Source of the DNA: Trichostrongylus colubriformis
Taxonomy: Eukaryota; Nematoda; Chromadorea; Rhabditida; Trichostrongylidae
Length of the DNA: 64,000 nt
NCBI GenBank assembly: GCA_963978905.1
Contig: OZ022258.1
Coordinates: forward strand, 27,842,716 to 27,906,715
Direction: 5' to 3'
Shown here: one piece after another, positions 1-12,448 of the stretch
How the letters are laid out: the number at the start of each line of letters is the position of its first letter
Numbering within the stretch: the first letter of the stretch is position 1
Translations under genes and position numbers: made by a program
The notes under the pieces: generated by a model
What the model was told of the DNA's origin: nothing
The model's database searches: none
The model's input: the letters and a program-made list of their open reading frames with translations, nothing else

Positions 1-62
1 CAGTTAGAAGAGGTGCTATGGAATACTGATAACGTTGAGACTGTCACTAGATTCAGCGCCAT

Positions 63-430
63 TTGGGCCGCTATCGAGAATACGATGCTTCCAGGCAAGC
101 GCAGAGAGAAATCCTGAGTTTTGAGAATCGCCGACGATCGATGACTAGGGACTTTGTTATGTTTGGCAAGGTTCGGAGATTCCATGGGCCGGACATGTCA
201 TGCGATTTCTTGATGGTTATTGGACTAGAGCGGTCACCACGTGGATCCCCAGATAATTCAGAAGAACACCTGACGGCAGCTGCCCCAATGGTCAAACTCC
301 TTCACAAAAAATTTGCGCGAGGGAAATGATGGGCTGTGCGTTCCTGGGACCACAATAAATCGCTAGACTGCTCTGGCTCACGACGGTGAAGCATGGCGGC
401 GTTGCTGGCGCGCGCTTAAAGCATTCGATA
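63..430 (+). pseudogene. RTE-like LINE, decayed 3' end of ORF
   Basis: Between about 180 and 250 one frame reads a short block with the order WAGHVMR, then W-T-R-A-V, then WIPR. This matches the C-terminal tail seen after the reverse transcriptase in nematode RTE-like LINEs (H-x2-R ... RW ... W-x-P ... GRPP-x-RW). The same tail occurs in better copies at 48.2 kb and 53.2 kb. The frame shifts after the WIPR block, and later pieces resemble the terminal residues. No catalytic domain is present, so this is a short decayed 3' fragment. Confidence 0.6.
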
Positions 431-1367
431 GACAAGGCTCTACGGCTCTACGCACAGGCGGTTATCTGGTTGTGATAATACCCTTTCTTTCACCCTGCAG
501 GTCACAGGGTTTATAGGAATTCACAGTTGCAACCGTAATTGAGGTGATATTGTCAATATCAATGGTGCCAACGTGAGGCTGTACGGGGGAACCTGGACAA
601 CACACTGTGTTTTCATTTTATGCTCCTGATTGGGTCAACACCACCTACCATTAATCTACCGATTGTCAATAATATTTACATGGTTCAGGGTCCTAATCCC
701 TCAGTCTGTAGTTCGCCGACGTTCCTCATAGCAGAAGACTTTTGAGAGACACGAAAAAGTGGTGGCTGCAGGTAGTGAACTCGAAGCGTGTGGTGTGTAC
801 ATAGAGCAGTATCTGTAGTTCATCAAAGCTGTTGTAATGGCAGGCATATGTTGAAAATAATGTCTGCTTATGTTTCGTGGTGGAAGAGGATTGGACAGCT
901 AACAAAAGGAAATTTTCTCTGGAAGGTTTTACAGTAAAAAAAAAACCACAGGGAGAAATACGTCACACATCATCACTGATGGTGAGTATACTATTGGTTT
1001 GGAGGTATAGTACGTCACCTCTCTGGATGCTGCATATCTTCAATGTTAGAAATATGTACTCAGTGGAATTCCCCTCCTGATGACTGGTTTATTTCTAGCA
1101 GCCAACATCTTCATTATCTTTCCTTCGCGTTCCACCGTTCCAGTTTGAATACGAATCTACCCGGGTCGAACCAGGTTATATAAGTATTGTCAATACGTTG
1201 CGCTCCCCATTAGCAACTGTTAACGGCAGACATACGCTGTTGTCATTATTTCAAAGTTAAAGACTAGTACTTCGAAGACGAAATGAAGCCTAGACTGCCC
1301 TCCCACTGAGTACATAGACCGGTTCACTTCAAAATTACTGTGGCGGAGCAAGTGTGAGTGCTAATCT
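431..1367. other. Unassigned spacer
   Basis: No convincing exon, RNA gene or terminal repeat was found. Open frames are short and lack splice or family signals. Confidence 0.5.
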
Positions 1368-1800
1368 CCTTAAAGGGATCGTCCACGGAAAATGCGTTTT
1401 TGTGTTACCCATACGTTTACGTTGTATTTGCCCAATGTGGGCCTCATGCAAAATTTCACGCGAAAAAATGCGAATCTGGCTGAGATACAGCACCACAAAG
1501 TGGGGTCCCAGTGGGCGGGGCCTAAGAGTAAAAACCTCGTCCCGTGGTCCGCGCCGTTGGGAACGGAGAGTGGGACTGTTTACGAAACTTTCTGCTCCTA
1601 CAATGCGTCTCCGACCACGGCGGACGACGGAACGAGGCTTTTCTCTCAGGCCCCGCCCACTGGGACCGCACTTTGTGGTGCTGTATGTCAGCCAGATTCG
1701 CTTTTCGCGTGAAATTTTGCATGAGGCCCACATTAGGCAAATACAACATAAACGTATGGGTAACACAAAAACTCATTTTCCGTGGACGATTCCTTTAAGG
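1368..1800. mobile_element. Foldback MITE, palindromic, about 433 bp
   Basis: The sequence begins CCTTAAAGG and ends CCTTTAAGG, and the two halves are near-perfect reverse complements almost to the centre near 1585. Both arms share GATCGTCCACGG-like ends, an ACCCATACGTTTA block and a GGGCGGGGCCT block. The mirrored short open frames on both strands are by-products of the palindrome. No target duplication was obvious, so the superfamily is unknown. Confidence 0.75.
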
Positions 1801-1939
1801 TGCACGACATTAACTTTGACGAGATGCTCGACTGCACGTTTATGAGCAGGTTCACCCGGAATTCATGCGTTATAGTAGAGCAGGTCTCTCTCGGTGCCCG
1901 CGTGGTCTAGATAGATTATACTTCATCCCATTATTAATC

Positions 1940-2361
1940 TCAGATCCGGCTCCACCCGGATGAGAGAAACTCAAGACCTGTGCCCAAGTCGATGTCGAGG
2001 AGACATTCTACTTCGCTTTGCACCAGACTGCATTCTGTAAAGATGGCATCCATGAGCAGCTTTGATGTTGGCAAGATGTCATCGACATCATCGTCCACCT
2101 GAGCTCGTGCTTCCCTAGAGAACAAAATAGATTGTTTGAAATAATGTCACAGATGTTCCCGCCATAACACTCGATTGTGTCAGCAGTGGTGACCGACCCA
2201 CAAATGCCCAACCGCCTTCCAAATGTCACTTTCTCCCTTAATTTTGACCCTTGCCATTCGCTTCTCCTCCCTTCCGGGCTTCCTCTGCGAGCTTTCGAAG
2301 CTGCCTTGTCAATAAGTCCGTCGTGAGTGTCGCCTTCCATCCAGCAAGTTTCAGCACAGCA
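1940..2361 (-). CDS. Candidate last two exons of an unknown host gene
   Basis: On the minus strand an acceptor (TTTTGTTCTCTAG) at 2115 precedes an acidic frame of about 57 codons ending at a TGA at 1940. It includes VDDDVDDILPTS and LLDIDLGTGLEF. Upstream, an acceptor ATTCTCAG opens a second block at 2361-2249 with a basic, helical look (TRQLRKLAEEARKGG). The intervening 130 bases would be the intron. The only nearby GT donor does not join the two frames cleanly, so one boundary or the pairing may be wrong. I do not recognise the protein; an acidic C-terminus would fit a regulatory protein, but that is a guess. Confidence 0.35.
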
Positions 2362-2369
2362 CTGAGAAT

Positions 2370-3660
2370 TCGACAAGCAGCAAGGTGTCTCCCTAAATTT
2401 TGAAGCGATCAACTCGAGCATACATACCCTATGCATATTACACCACACTTTTTCACCCATTAGGGAACGAAGAATCCTGAGAACCCTTCACTCGAAAATA
2501 TTTTTTTATCGAAAAAATATTCAGAACTGCTAATGATTTTTCTTTCAGAAAACCAGGATCACAGTTTGATACGACATGGACAGGTTTTTGGAGCAATTTA
2601 TTCCATTGAAAAAACAGTTACTAACACAAGAGATTTTGTCCCGTACTTGTATGGGCATACCCCTTCTCCACCCTCATTCAACGGCTGACCGATCCCAAAT
2701 CGCTCACTTCTTATAGAACGCGGGATGTTTGTTCAAGTGCTGCTTTGTGTCCCGTGTACTTAAAAACCTAACCCAATCAAAAAAAACCTGTCCACTCAGA
2801 GTCACTCCATGAGTATAGCATTAGCTGCAAGAAATGTTCTAATTTTTTATTGTGAGCTTGGCTTTTTCCCTTCCTTAGAAACTCTGAGGCTCTCTCTTCC
2901 ATATAGTATTTTTCATTACGATACCTGCCAGTTTGGTTCCAAGCCTTTTGTTGGCACTTTTTTCGAATTGCTGACCTCTTACCTTTCAAATGTATGGAAG
3001 CTAACCATTTCGTTTTCTTCTTTTCATACATTTGGTTACTAATTCATAACAAACGTAGACACATTTGAGAGAAGCTCTCTTATTGATGAGTGGAAATTCC
3101 CTAATGCTATTATACAAACAGAATAGGTACCGAGCAGCTGCACTAGTGATCCTCACTTTTGAATAGGCTGATTCCCTCTTACTTCTTTTTTACATATTTG
3201 CTTGTATTCACCTCACAATCAGCTGCGGAGTATTGGTGGGAAACCGAGAATTGAACGGCGTGTTCTTCGTAGATCAGTTCAAAAAACTTCCAGGACGTCC
3301 ATTGCGAAATGAAAAATAGAGTTCTAGGTGAGCAGATATTGTTCAATGTTGAACGTTAATTTACCTCTTTAAGACTATACCGTGACCCAGAAAAACAAGC
3401 ACGTGTTTGCTTGACTACGTTACTGGCATTTCAGTCGCGTAAAGTTGCTGTAAAGTTGTGTGCTGTGCAATATTCCTTGCAATTGTTACATGGATGCCGA
3501 GTTAAGAGCTATGTAGCACATATGTCTAAAAGGCAGAGGTTCGAGTCCTCGTCAAGACCAAAGCTTTTGTCCACAACTCAGCATCTTTGTAACAACTTTC
3601 GCATTGCGAACTGCGGCGAAGAGCAGCAGTTGGCAGGAATCAAAAACGTCAAGTGTCAAC
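2370..3660. other. Unassigned AT-rich spacer
   Basis: AT-rich with runs of T and A. No open frame with supporting splice signals, no terminal inverted repeats and no RNA gene recognised. Confidence 0.5.
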
Positions 3661-3671
3661 ATTCTTCTCAG

Positions 3672-3925
3672 TGGGCCATGGCGATCATAATAGCACCGTC
3701 ATCTACTTTTCGCGCAATAAGGGATCTCTCTCAACAACCTTTACAAAGTCTGCGTGCGCACGTGTACGACACATTATTGACGAGTTACTCGTGCATGGGA
3801 ATGCTACTGCACGTTTTTTCAACGAAGGTGCCCCATCCGCTCATTCGACTCATGCACCGGTACTGTTTGTGCTACTGGTCTTGTTTCTGCCTTTCTTGAC
3901 ATGCTGGGTGGAGCAATCCAAATAG
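3672..3925 (+). CDS. Candidate terminal exon with hydrophobic C-terminus
   Basis: A good acceptor (ACATTCTTCTCAG) at 3671 precedes an open frame of about 84 codons ending with TAG at 3923-3925. It starts VGHGDHNSTVIY, has two N-x-T/S sites (NST, NAT) and ends with a hydrophobic stretch (VLFVLLVLFLPFLTCW) followed by a few polar residues. That layout resembles a membrane-anchored or GPI-anchored protein tail. The family is not recognised and no AATAAA follows before the next repeat at 3955, so it may be a chance frame. Confidence 0.3.
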
Positions 3926-3954
3926 ATGTTACAAGGATGGACAGAGAACGGGAC

Positions 3955-4790
3955 TCAAACGGTACCATAGCCAGAGTCAAGCCTCCGTCGCGGAATCCTC
4001 GACAGGGGAGGTCCTATTCGGTCCTTAGGGAGGGGGGGGGGAGGGAGGTGGTAATCGTAGAGGTAGGCAGTGGTTAACGGAATTTCTCGGGCTGAGGGTC
4101 CATAGGTAAAAAAGATGTGATGGAATCGACCAACTGGGCTCATATCCGGAACTGATATTTGATATAATCACCTTTCAAAAACTCAGGGAAAAGGTTGCGG
4201 TACCCCACAAATATGAAAAAGGTTGGATACAATCTTCTCATTATAAGAGTTCAAGATATAATAGATAAGGGAGTGCATGGACAACGCAAAAGATAAACAA
4301 AGTGAAAGGGCACGCTGGTCTGCTGGCACTGAAACCACGTAAAAAAAGACCTTTGAAAGTCACCGATTATCCGTGAGAAGCGGTATTTATTCACGGGTAT
4401 CAGCGTGGATGAATACTCAGAAAACTATGAAAGAAGACGAAAAAGTAGCTGATATGGGCTTCTTTCACATCTCACTGCAATCGTAAGCACGTAAACCGGT
4501 ACCAGCGAGACACATAAGGGTCGGAAAATCGTTTGTATTCACTGAGGATGTGAACGAATCTCGTAGCTAAGCTAGCCAAGGCCCGCCACCATCTCATTGG
4601 TCTTCTGAGAGCGAAAGATGCATGCTGGAGGCATAACATACACAGTGAATCATTTTTTCTAGGGAATAATGGGAAGAAGATTTCCCTCGATTGGCTTCCC
4701 TCAACGTAACTTCTTTCTTTTTGAAGATATTGATAGTTCAAGTAGTTAGTATGCAGAAGGCGGCAACCTCGTAGACCCCACACAACAAAT
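3955..4790 (+). repeat. Dispersed repeat R1, copy 1 (diverged)
   Basis: This stretch matches 35340-36110 (same strand) and 46350-49960 (opposite strand). Shared landmarks are a G-rich tract near 4030, GGTAGGCAGTG, a block with ATTTCTC-GG-CT-AGGGTC, ACCACGTA, CTTCTTTCACATCTCA and GCGAAAGATGCAT. Copies differ by many substitutions and small indels. The origin is unknown; it is not an obvious known transposon class. Confidence 0.65.
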
Positions 4791-7700
4791 TTGCACTCAT
4801 AAGGACATATTTGAAGGAAGTTAAGATCATTTGCCGTGCGACACTTTAAAATTCTTCGTAATTTTCCTTGACTGGATTTCCATATCAGGAGTTACGCAAC
4901 CAATGAGGAAACCAAGAGCCAATACACTGGCCTATGAAGGTTTAGCTCACAATAGTTTGTTAGATTCTGTTTTTGTAATGCTACAGATATTCAAAGATGC
5001 TCAAATTTACTACATATTGGGGGATAACGTGTCCCTTCGTGATCGCCGCGTCTCTATTGCGGTTGCGATCGCAGTGGAACGTATTAGATGGCTCCTATTT
5101 GGTTTCTAACTTCTCTATCCTTGTTTTTTCATCCTTTATCCCTGCTGTATAACCTGCATTGTTTCTAAAATTTCTCCATTGTCAGCCTTCCTTTCATATA
5201 GGTCCTCATTACTCTTAATTATGAGTACAGGAGTTTAGCCTCGGAGTTTTTTATTTTACCGTAGGCTATTAATTTCATTGATGGGTCACATTAGCTGGGT
5301 AGAAACCACAGAAATAGCGGAACCTCAAGAAGGGAGGGGGGAGGTCGCATGGAGGCCCCGTTTTTGGGCGGGAGGTCGTATCTTTCGAAGATTCTAATCG
5401 ACGCCACGCTTGACTCTGACCACAGCAACGATCGAACCCGCGGACTGTAGCGTGGTCACTTTTTGAAAAGGATACAGAGCGCTTTAATATAGTGCTGTTC
5501 CGAAGCCTCATGATTATCTGAGTGTTCAACAACAATTAAGACTCCAAACTCTGCAAAGAGGTGTGGCCAGGACCCTGCAAGGATTGAAAGCATGAATCAG
5601 TGAGGTGATTCGGCGTAATTTAGCGGGAGCTATAACCAGGAGGGAAATCGTTCAGGGCAGAGCGCGTCTTGTCCATATTTATAGTGGCTGACTGTCACTA
5701 CTTTCGTCTGGAAATCTCATTTGCGATGCATGGTCTATCAAAGCTTTGACGAGATGTGCAGTTGTCCTGAAATTGATGCAGTGTTCGGCGAAGCCGCACT
5801 TTTATCCACTGAATTTGCATGGGTATCTGTCCCGCTGCTGCGTTATGCGAGCCCCCATACCGCCGGAACCGCATCGACTCAACTGCACATCCGCAGTCTG
5901 GCCGTCGCGGGTGGTATCGGCTAGCAGAGAGTTAATTGTGCCCTCTCATTACCTTTCTTGCATCGCATACTTGTGGCGCAAACGTGCACTGACGCATTCA
6001 GAAAGGAGATTTAAGCTGCAGAGGGATGTTGGTGCTGCTAATATTCACACTTATAGGGCCATTTCAACAACAGGAGTCCTAAGGAGCTCCTGCTTCTGAG
6101 TACGCAGGTGACAAAAAATGAAGTGCAGAAACTGTAAAGGTAAGTGCTAGACGCTAGCGTGCATGTTTCTAGCATGTCATAGGCCATTCGCATAGGGAAC
6201 TCGAAAAACGTATGAGAGAAACAATTCATGAGATTTCTTCCCGTTGCAAAAACGGCTCTTTCCACATTTCTGATGATTTTTGGAAGAACTTCTGAAACGA
6301 CATGGATATCGGAGAGAGGGAGGCCATCCCAGACTCGCCCGAAGTAACATCCAGCACATTCTGAGAAAGCCGTCAAAATTAGAGCACGGTCTAAAAATTG
6401 AAAATGAGCATGGTGCTGTGGTTTTTTTATCCCGAAGAAAGAAGGAGAGGAACCTCGAGGTGACTGAGCCCATCCAGCCCCCATTTGGGTAGAGTCGAAC
6501 TTACCGTCTTCTCTTATCGTAGTAGCAAAGTCATACCACTTTCATTGAGCTTTCTTCATAGGATGTGTTTTCTCTTTCTTTCGTTTATGTTTTTTGCCTC
6601 GTCTACAGGCTCAACTTGAACCCGCCCCTTACATATTCCATTTCTGAACTGTGACATCATGCTCAGATACGGTGCGTATCTCTTTACGTGGCTACGAAGG
6701 GCGATGGAGATTCGGGTAGTTTTTCAATTAAAGCATAACTTTTAACTACTTCAAGCTTGAACTTATTTAGCCTCTATGACGTATTATTTTGAAAAACAGG
6801 GCCATTGTATAGTTTCGCCGGTTAGAACTTTTGTTAGCTTGGTTTGCTCTTCACGAATTTCCCCAGAATTACTATAACGATCGGTGATCACCACATTTAA
6901 TTTGTTTGAATGACATGAAATTTCACGACTGAAAGACAAATACAAGGAAATTGCAATTCGTCATCCCACTTACACATTTAGCCATCAAATTGTTTGAACT
7001 TTTTATTGTCCTTTTCAACACATTTTAAGACTAACGTTGTTACCTCTTCTATTGAATTTTCAACTGAATACCATAAAAACTGATCTTTAGTTTCAGCCAT
7101 CCTCAAAATCCTGAAGTATGATTTTCGGTCCTGTGCAAATGGGAAGCTTGCTCATCTCGTAATTTGCAGAGTACTGCCTTGGTCTTCTTTTCACTTATGT
7201 AATATGAGCGAGTTAGCAAGATCAGCAATAGTAATATGTACAAGCATGTTCCTATGACATGATTTTACTAGATGTAACAGTCAAAGCTCGTAGTAAATGA
7301 CCCGCATTTGCCCGCACATGAACCCAAATGAACCGCATTGACCATACCCTGCGTTGATTAAGTGCTGCTTGCGCACTACTGTTTATAACGTGACCTGATC
7401 CCATTTCGCTAAATGGTGATATTTGCAACTGACGTTTGATCGTTTTCTCCTTTTTTCAAATTCCCTATCAATCGTAATTGCACTTAGGAATTTCAAAGTT
7501 TTTTTGACGACCATTAGCTGTATTCATCACTTCGAAATTTTATTGAGTGGAATGAAGCTTACCCGTCCACGTCACAATACACCTACATAGTTGGCGACGG
7601 TATCTCAGAGTATGAAATCAGTCTCGAAGATGAAGAAGAAATCGGCAACGACGCCTGAATGGGAGCGGCGTGCCCAACTTACTGTGCCACGTTGAGGCTA

Positions 7701-8190
7701 CAAATTTCTTTACAATAGCTTCCAAATGTACAGCTTATCCTGAAACAGCTACAAAGTGCGATTATAATGAACATGTCAATACTTGTTTTTGTGCAAAGAT
7801 AGGTCGCGTTCATACTTTGCGCCGGCAGGTTGTGGCTGCGTTCATAGGCAGTGAGGCATAGTAGCACGGGCGGAGACGAAGAGACAGGCAGCCACCGCAT
7901 AGTATGAAAGCGGCTCTAACAAAGCCGGACGTATAATTCGTCAAAATGCGCTTCCGTGTGAATTGCGCCGCATTCTTTCGTGATCATACGAGTGGATATC
8001 CACTACTATTGTTCCAGCAGATTTGACTTTGTGATTGTTGGTACTACTAGCGCCAAAACTAATAATACGGTGCTGTTGGTAGAGGTACTCAGTAACACAA
8101 CATAGGACTACTCATAATAGATCACGCATTTTTTGGATGCTCATAAAATCCGTATGGAAAGGCATAACGCTCATGCTTGTCCAGAATGAA
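4791..8190. other. Long unassigned region
   Basis: About 3.4 kb in which I find no supported exon, RNA gene, terminal repeat or tandem array. Short open frames (around 5721-6099 and 6038-6484) overlap on both strands without splice support. A G-rich tract at 5330-5350 recalls the G-rich block of repeat R1. Confidence 0.45.
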
Positions 8191-8194
8191 CCGC

Positions 8195-8440
8195 TCATGC
8201 TTGTAACCGCGCTACTCCTCTTCGTCTTGTTTGTATCATGACAAATCCTGAAAAGGGTCCAGGTGCGCTCACAGTCCATTCTCCATTCTCCAGCATACGC
8301 GCTGGGTTTGCATTATCTAGTGTTTCATCCACTTGGAATCTCCGGTCTGGAACCATCGGGATCGTATGGTCTCGATCGTGTGGTGAATGCACTTTTGTTG
8401 AGTCTAGTGCTTCACATCCCTTTGTGATGCGCTTCTTTTT
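8195..8440 (-). CDS. Weak coding-like block, unknown
   Basis: A minus-strand frame of about 80 codons is open from roughly 8440 to 8195. Its composition looks protein-like: HDRDHTIPMVPDRRF, then LDNANPARMLENGEW and SAPGPFSGFVMI. Upstream in frame there is a TGA near 8440, and no clear acceptor or donor was fixed. It may be an exon or a remnant. Family not recognised. Confidence 0.25.
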   Translation of the reverse strand, partial: KKKRITKGCEALDSTKVHSPHDRDHTIPMVPDRRFQVDETLDNANPARMLENGEWTVSAPGPFSGFVMIQTRRRGVARLQA

Positions 8441-8599
8441 TCAACGTATCATTACGCCTTTCCGATTGGCTCAAGCATCTCTTTGCCTTGACTCTCAGAG
8501 CATTTTTTCTTTAGCACAGTTGATCATTTCTTCCTTTTTGTGTTTCTCGGAATTTGACTTAATGCAACCACGTTTATGTCTCCATAGATAAGTTGGCGC

Positions 8600-9230
8600 C
8601 ACAAAAATTGGCCGCACAAGGTATAGTCAAATTGCCAGTTTAGCCATTCACAACTGCTGTATGTCTAGGTTCCGTTCTCAAAGAACTGAATTCACTTGCT
8701 TTCTGAACTCATGGAAGGGCTCCTAGAGAAAGTGAAAGACAGTGTTGTCGTAAGCCTTTCAAAATATGCATAAAAGCGGAAAATTTCTATAACTTTTTTA
8801 TTCATCTGAGAAGGGAAGGCAAATCCACGAAAAAAAGGAGGTCGACAGCTTTTTTTTTGAAATCCAAACGGGACATCTGCTAGAGAGCATCAGTGAATAG
8901 AATCTGGGACTCAGTCAGAGACAAGTCTTGTGGAGCAGCTAACCACCACTATAGCATCACTTATCCTACAAGTAATTCAAGCCACCTAAACCCACCTGTT
9001 TGTACCGTCTCTCGACGAAATGTACCGTAAAATTGGAAAACTTTACTGATCGATATCCCACTGACCCATAGCTCCCTGAGTGGGCCGGATCGATCCATTA
9101 ACTCTCCCTTGCATTTTCATAGAGTTAGGGTTAACACAACCGATTTTAAAGATCAGTGTAGGCCCTGTGAATGAGCCAACTAGTTATGTGGAAACTACGT
9201 TCTTACTACTGTTCAAACTTCAGATGCGTG
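8600..9230. other. Unassigned spacer
   Basis: No gene, repeat terminus or RNA gene recognised. Confidence 0.45.
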
Positions 9231-9239
9231 TCATGAGTT

Positions 9240-9433
9240 TCAAAAATTGCGATTTTTTATTAGCTTTTGGATCGGCTTTTCGGCAATCGTATGAGGGCAA
9301 TGGTAATCGGTATTCAATTTCGGTGACCGATTTGTGCCCAGACAAACAATATCGGATCGGGGTTCGAGTAACCGTTGCAGCCCTCCGTAGACGGTCCGCC
9401 ATGAGACCAAAGAGCTTGGCGTTCATGCTTTAA
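9240..9433 (+). pseudogene. Possible fibronectin-III-like exon remnant
   Basis: The frame ending with TAA at 9433 contains SYEGNGNRYSISVTDL followed by CPDKQYRIGVRV. The spacing of S-I-x-V-x-D-L, P, then Y-R-I-x-V-R recalls the E-F strands of a fibronectin type III domain. No acceptor is evident at the left end, and the residues after VRV do not look like a normal continuation, so I treat it as a weak remnant. Confidence 0.22.
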
Positions 9434-10528
9434 TTTCACTGGAATGGTGGTGTGGGAAAGAAACAAAACGCTTTGGGACTAGATGTGAGTACTTCCGAAG
9501 CATACGCCATGAAACATGAATTTGTTTTTAATACAGCAGATCTCTGTTTATTCACTTGGGGTAAAAGTGAGTGGGAAATTTTCCACAGTGAGTCACATAA
9601 TGGAATGAGTATGACAAACGTTCGGGAATAATAGCTGCTGATTTGGGGGGGGGAGAGAGAGATCTCAGAATTGAGAACAGAACAATAACCACGCAATCGA
9701 TTGAGGTTCTTTCAAATTTCCAATTACCCGCGAATTTCGAGCGGTAACGACACCATTCCTGCCATGGCAATTTAACCCCTCTTACGTAACCTCCTATTTT
9801 ATGGGAAGTCAGATGAACCATTTACAAGCGCTTTAGTTTAATAGGCAGTGTAATGCCAACGTTCTGGGCTCCAGCCCTTTGTTAAATATTGTGTTACCCT
9901 TTCCAGAAATTCCCTCTTCACACTTCTAGCGAGGGTCCTTCTTTTTGGTGGCTTTTTTCATGGCTGCTCGTGTGCTGCCCATTTGAATGGGTAGACAAGT
10001 GAAGTTTACCGAACTCGCATAACACGATTCCTTCGTAAAGGGAATTCAATCCGCTGAAATTTCTTCTTTTGCAGTGACAAAAGTGTGACGAATTCGTCAT
10101 TGTCCGAGGAAAACTTTCATGCTGAGGCGATCGGTCTCTGTGGTTATTCTGCTGCTGTTGTTCCTTGTCGCCAATTCCCTTAGAAGTATAGACTGGTGTC
10201 AGTATTTTCGACTTCTTAAACGAGATCATATGAGGCCGGAGTGCAACGGAATCTACAGATTACAACTTACTGCACAGCGAGGTGCGTTGCTACTTTTGAA
10301 CAATTTTAGTAGTGGCGGAGCATTATAATGCCTCATTTCTGTGAGATTCCCATGAATATGGATGTGGATGGGAAGATATGGATATGGACGATAGTGGTAG
10401 ACAATTGGCAGAACTGAGATACAAGAAATTTATGGGTTATTCAAAGGGCTGGGAAGCAAATTCAATATGAAATAAACCTTGAAGTACGCAATAGTTACAA
10501 GGGGTAGGTTTCGGCTCAAGAAAGAAAT
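9434..10528. other. Unassigned spacer
   Basis: Contains a G-run plus GA-repeat at 9647-9660. Nothing else recognised. Confidence 0.45.
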
Positions 10529-10529
10529 A

Positions 10530-11272
10530 CAGGGGGTGCCGAAAAAAAAAGTAATTTTGCTCACGGCCCACATCCGCCTATTATACAAAACATAGGGAAA
10601 CGAAAGAGATAGAAGTACTGGGGCAGAATAGTTCCGAAATGGTCTTCTGAAAACAGGGACAAGCTGAGACTCACTACTTTCACTTCCATAGAAATATGGA
10701 GCCTTCAGACGGCGTAGTCGGGCTTCAGTGCACCCACGGTATCAAGGTCTCCATAAAATAGTGGAGCCAGGTTCCGTGGTAGGTCTTTTGTGGGAAGCTT
10801 CCTAAGGATTGGCCCTTTGTATAATGGAAGTCACCCAGCCCTTGCTGCTTGGACAAGGCTGCTATGAGCCGAAGTATCATTTTTCATGCCTCAAACGTGC
10901 AGATGGAGGGGTTTCAGTGGTAATGGCACGTTCTGGCTCTTGGAAACGAAGGGTGTTGGGAACCCGGAAAAAACGGAATATTCAAGAACACCACCCAGTA
11001 TGAATCCTCCTCAGGTGCCCAGAGTGAACGGACCCTAGCAAGGTGAACGAGGGCGACGGAGTTTCGGATTTTGCCCAGCTGAGGTGGCATATCTTGTTCA
11101 CTCGGAACAAACAAGCGTTCCTGCTCGTGCAGAAGGCTGTAACGGAGAACAGCGATAGAGTGAGGTCTGCTCTTCACTTTAGGTGTGAAAATACTTGGTC
11201 GGAATTTGCCGAAGTTCGACTAATGTGGGGTTGAAAGTGGAAGACAAAAATTACTTTTTTTGGCACCCCCTG
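10530..11272. mobile_element. Tc1/mariner-type non-autonomous element, TA-flanked
   Basis: Terminal inverted repeats start CAGGGGGTGCC at 10530 and end GGCACCCCCTG at 11272, followed inward by poly-A/T and AGTAATTTT/AAAATTACT. The element is flanked by TA on both sides (10528-29, 11273-74), as expected for Tc1/mariner insertion. No transposase motif is evident. Its interior is related to 32262-32781: both contain an ATATGGAGCC block, a GATGCCTCAAA-like block and TTTCAGTGGTAAT. The terminus at 60625-60655 (CTTTTTTTCGCATCCCCTG) may be a further diverged end. Confidence 0.75.
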
Positions 11273-11759
11273 TAATTTCCAGGAAAGAAAACTATAGGAG
11301 AAATCATGGAAGAGCAACTTTCCGAAAATCGCCCACGTAACGAGTTGTAACTGTTTAAATACATATCTTCTGCAGTCCTGGCATTTGATCATCCTTGAAG
11401 CATTGTCGAAGTGATACTACGCTCATACACGTTGCGGCAAAAGCATTGACCGCTTGACAATGTCTTATTCCAACTAGAAAGGATGTATCAACATAATTTC
11501 CTCGATGGTGTAGATGATCTTCAAGCATTTCATTAAGTGGCCCCATACTGATAAGCATGCCTCCGGTCCACACACATTCGTGAAGACTACGAGGAATGGC
11601 GTATATCGCCGGAGGCAAGGGACCGTTGTACGAACCGTCATGATCCTTGACCAAAGCAGACTTCAGAGAGCAGAAAAAAATGGGGGAGGTAGTGCAGGCT
11701 TCGCGCTCCGAGAGCGAAAGAAATATTGAGCGGGTTAAAATTTATGTTTTTGGTGGTCA

Positions 11760-12265
11760 CTACCGCGAGGTGGCTGTGGAGGCTGTGCTTGACCGCTGTT
11801 GCAGTCATGCCCTGTGTCTAAGTTAATTCCTACTGGAAGTCGACCGAATGAGGTTTGAGCTGAGGTATCATCAAAGGACGTAGATATCTCTTGACGACAA
11901 TGTTGATTCCGTTGTGATGGTCAGGTTCGACTCGGATATCGTCAAATTTGTTAATTCGGTACAAGGCTGACCTTCTTGCAGCAGCATCTCTCCAAATTTC
12001 CGGCGTATTAGCATGTCCAATTGCTCCGTTTTGAATCGTCTTAACACTCCGCTATCCTCACAATTCACTCGCTGCTTTTAGGACCACTCTTACGAGGGTA
12101 TGGGACGATTTGTACGGCAATCATCTGCGACCCACGGCAGCTGCTTTTCCTCACCCTCTCCTTCATTGCACACAAGACAGATCCGTTTTTGTCGACTTCT
12201 GGTGGTGTACAATATGAGATGTTACCGGGAACTGCTTGCTGATTGCATGTATCAGTAAAACTCAT
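11760..12265 (-). CDS. Coding-like block, probably two exons, unknown
   Basis: Two minus-strand stretches look coding. The upstream one ends at a good donor (CCCTC then GTAAGAGT, exon end 12094) and includes RICLVCNEG, then LPWVADDC, a cysteine spacing that could bind zinc. The downstream one (about 12035-11834) is open in more than one frame; one frame contains NTPEIWRDAAARRSALY then VVKRYLRPLMIPQL and stops at 11834, another runs on to 11760. The inferred intron is only about 45 bases and its acceptor is not T-rich. The correct frame is unresolved and no family is recognised. Confidence 0.3.
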
Positions 12266-12448
12266 GCTGATACCTCATTTCCTCCAAGCATGGTAGACCT
12301 TTGTCAGGCGATCAATACTTTTGCCGCATCCTTTACAGTTGCATATGGTTTCCTGAGTTTCTTTTTTTCTTTTTTCTCTGAATGGGATTCCATGAAAAAC
12401 TCACAAGTCGCATGACTCGACAAAAAAATAATCTAATTTCCCACTCAG

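Noticed and set aside
1335..1845. Long open frames on both strands (143 and 163 codons)
   Set aside because: They are mirror images produced by the 433-bp palindrome and share the same peptides; no family or splice support.
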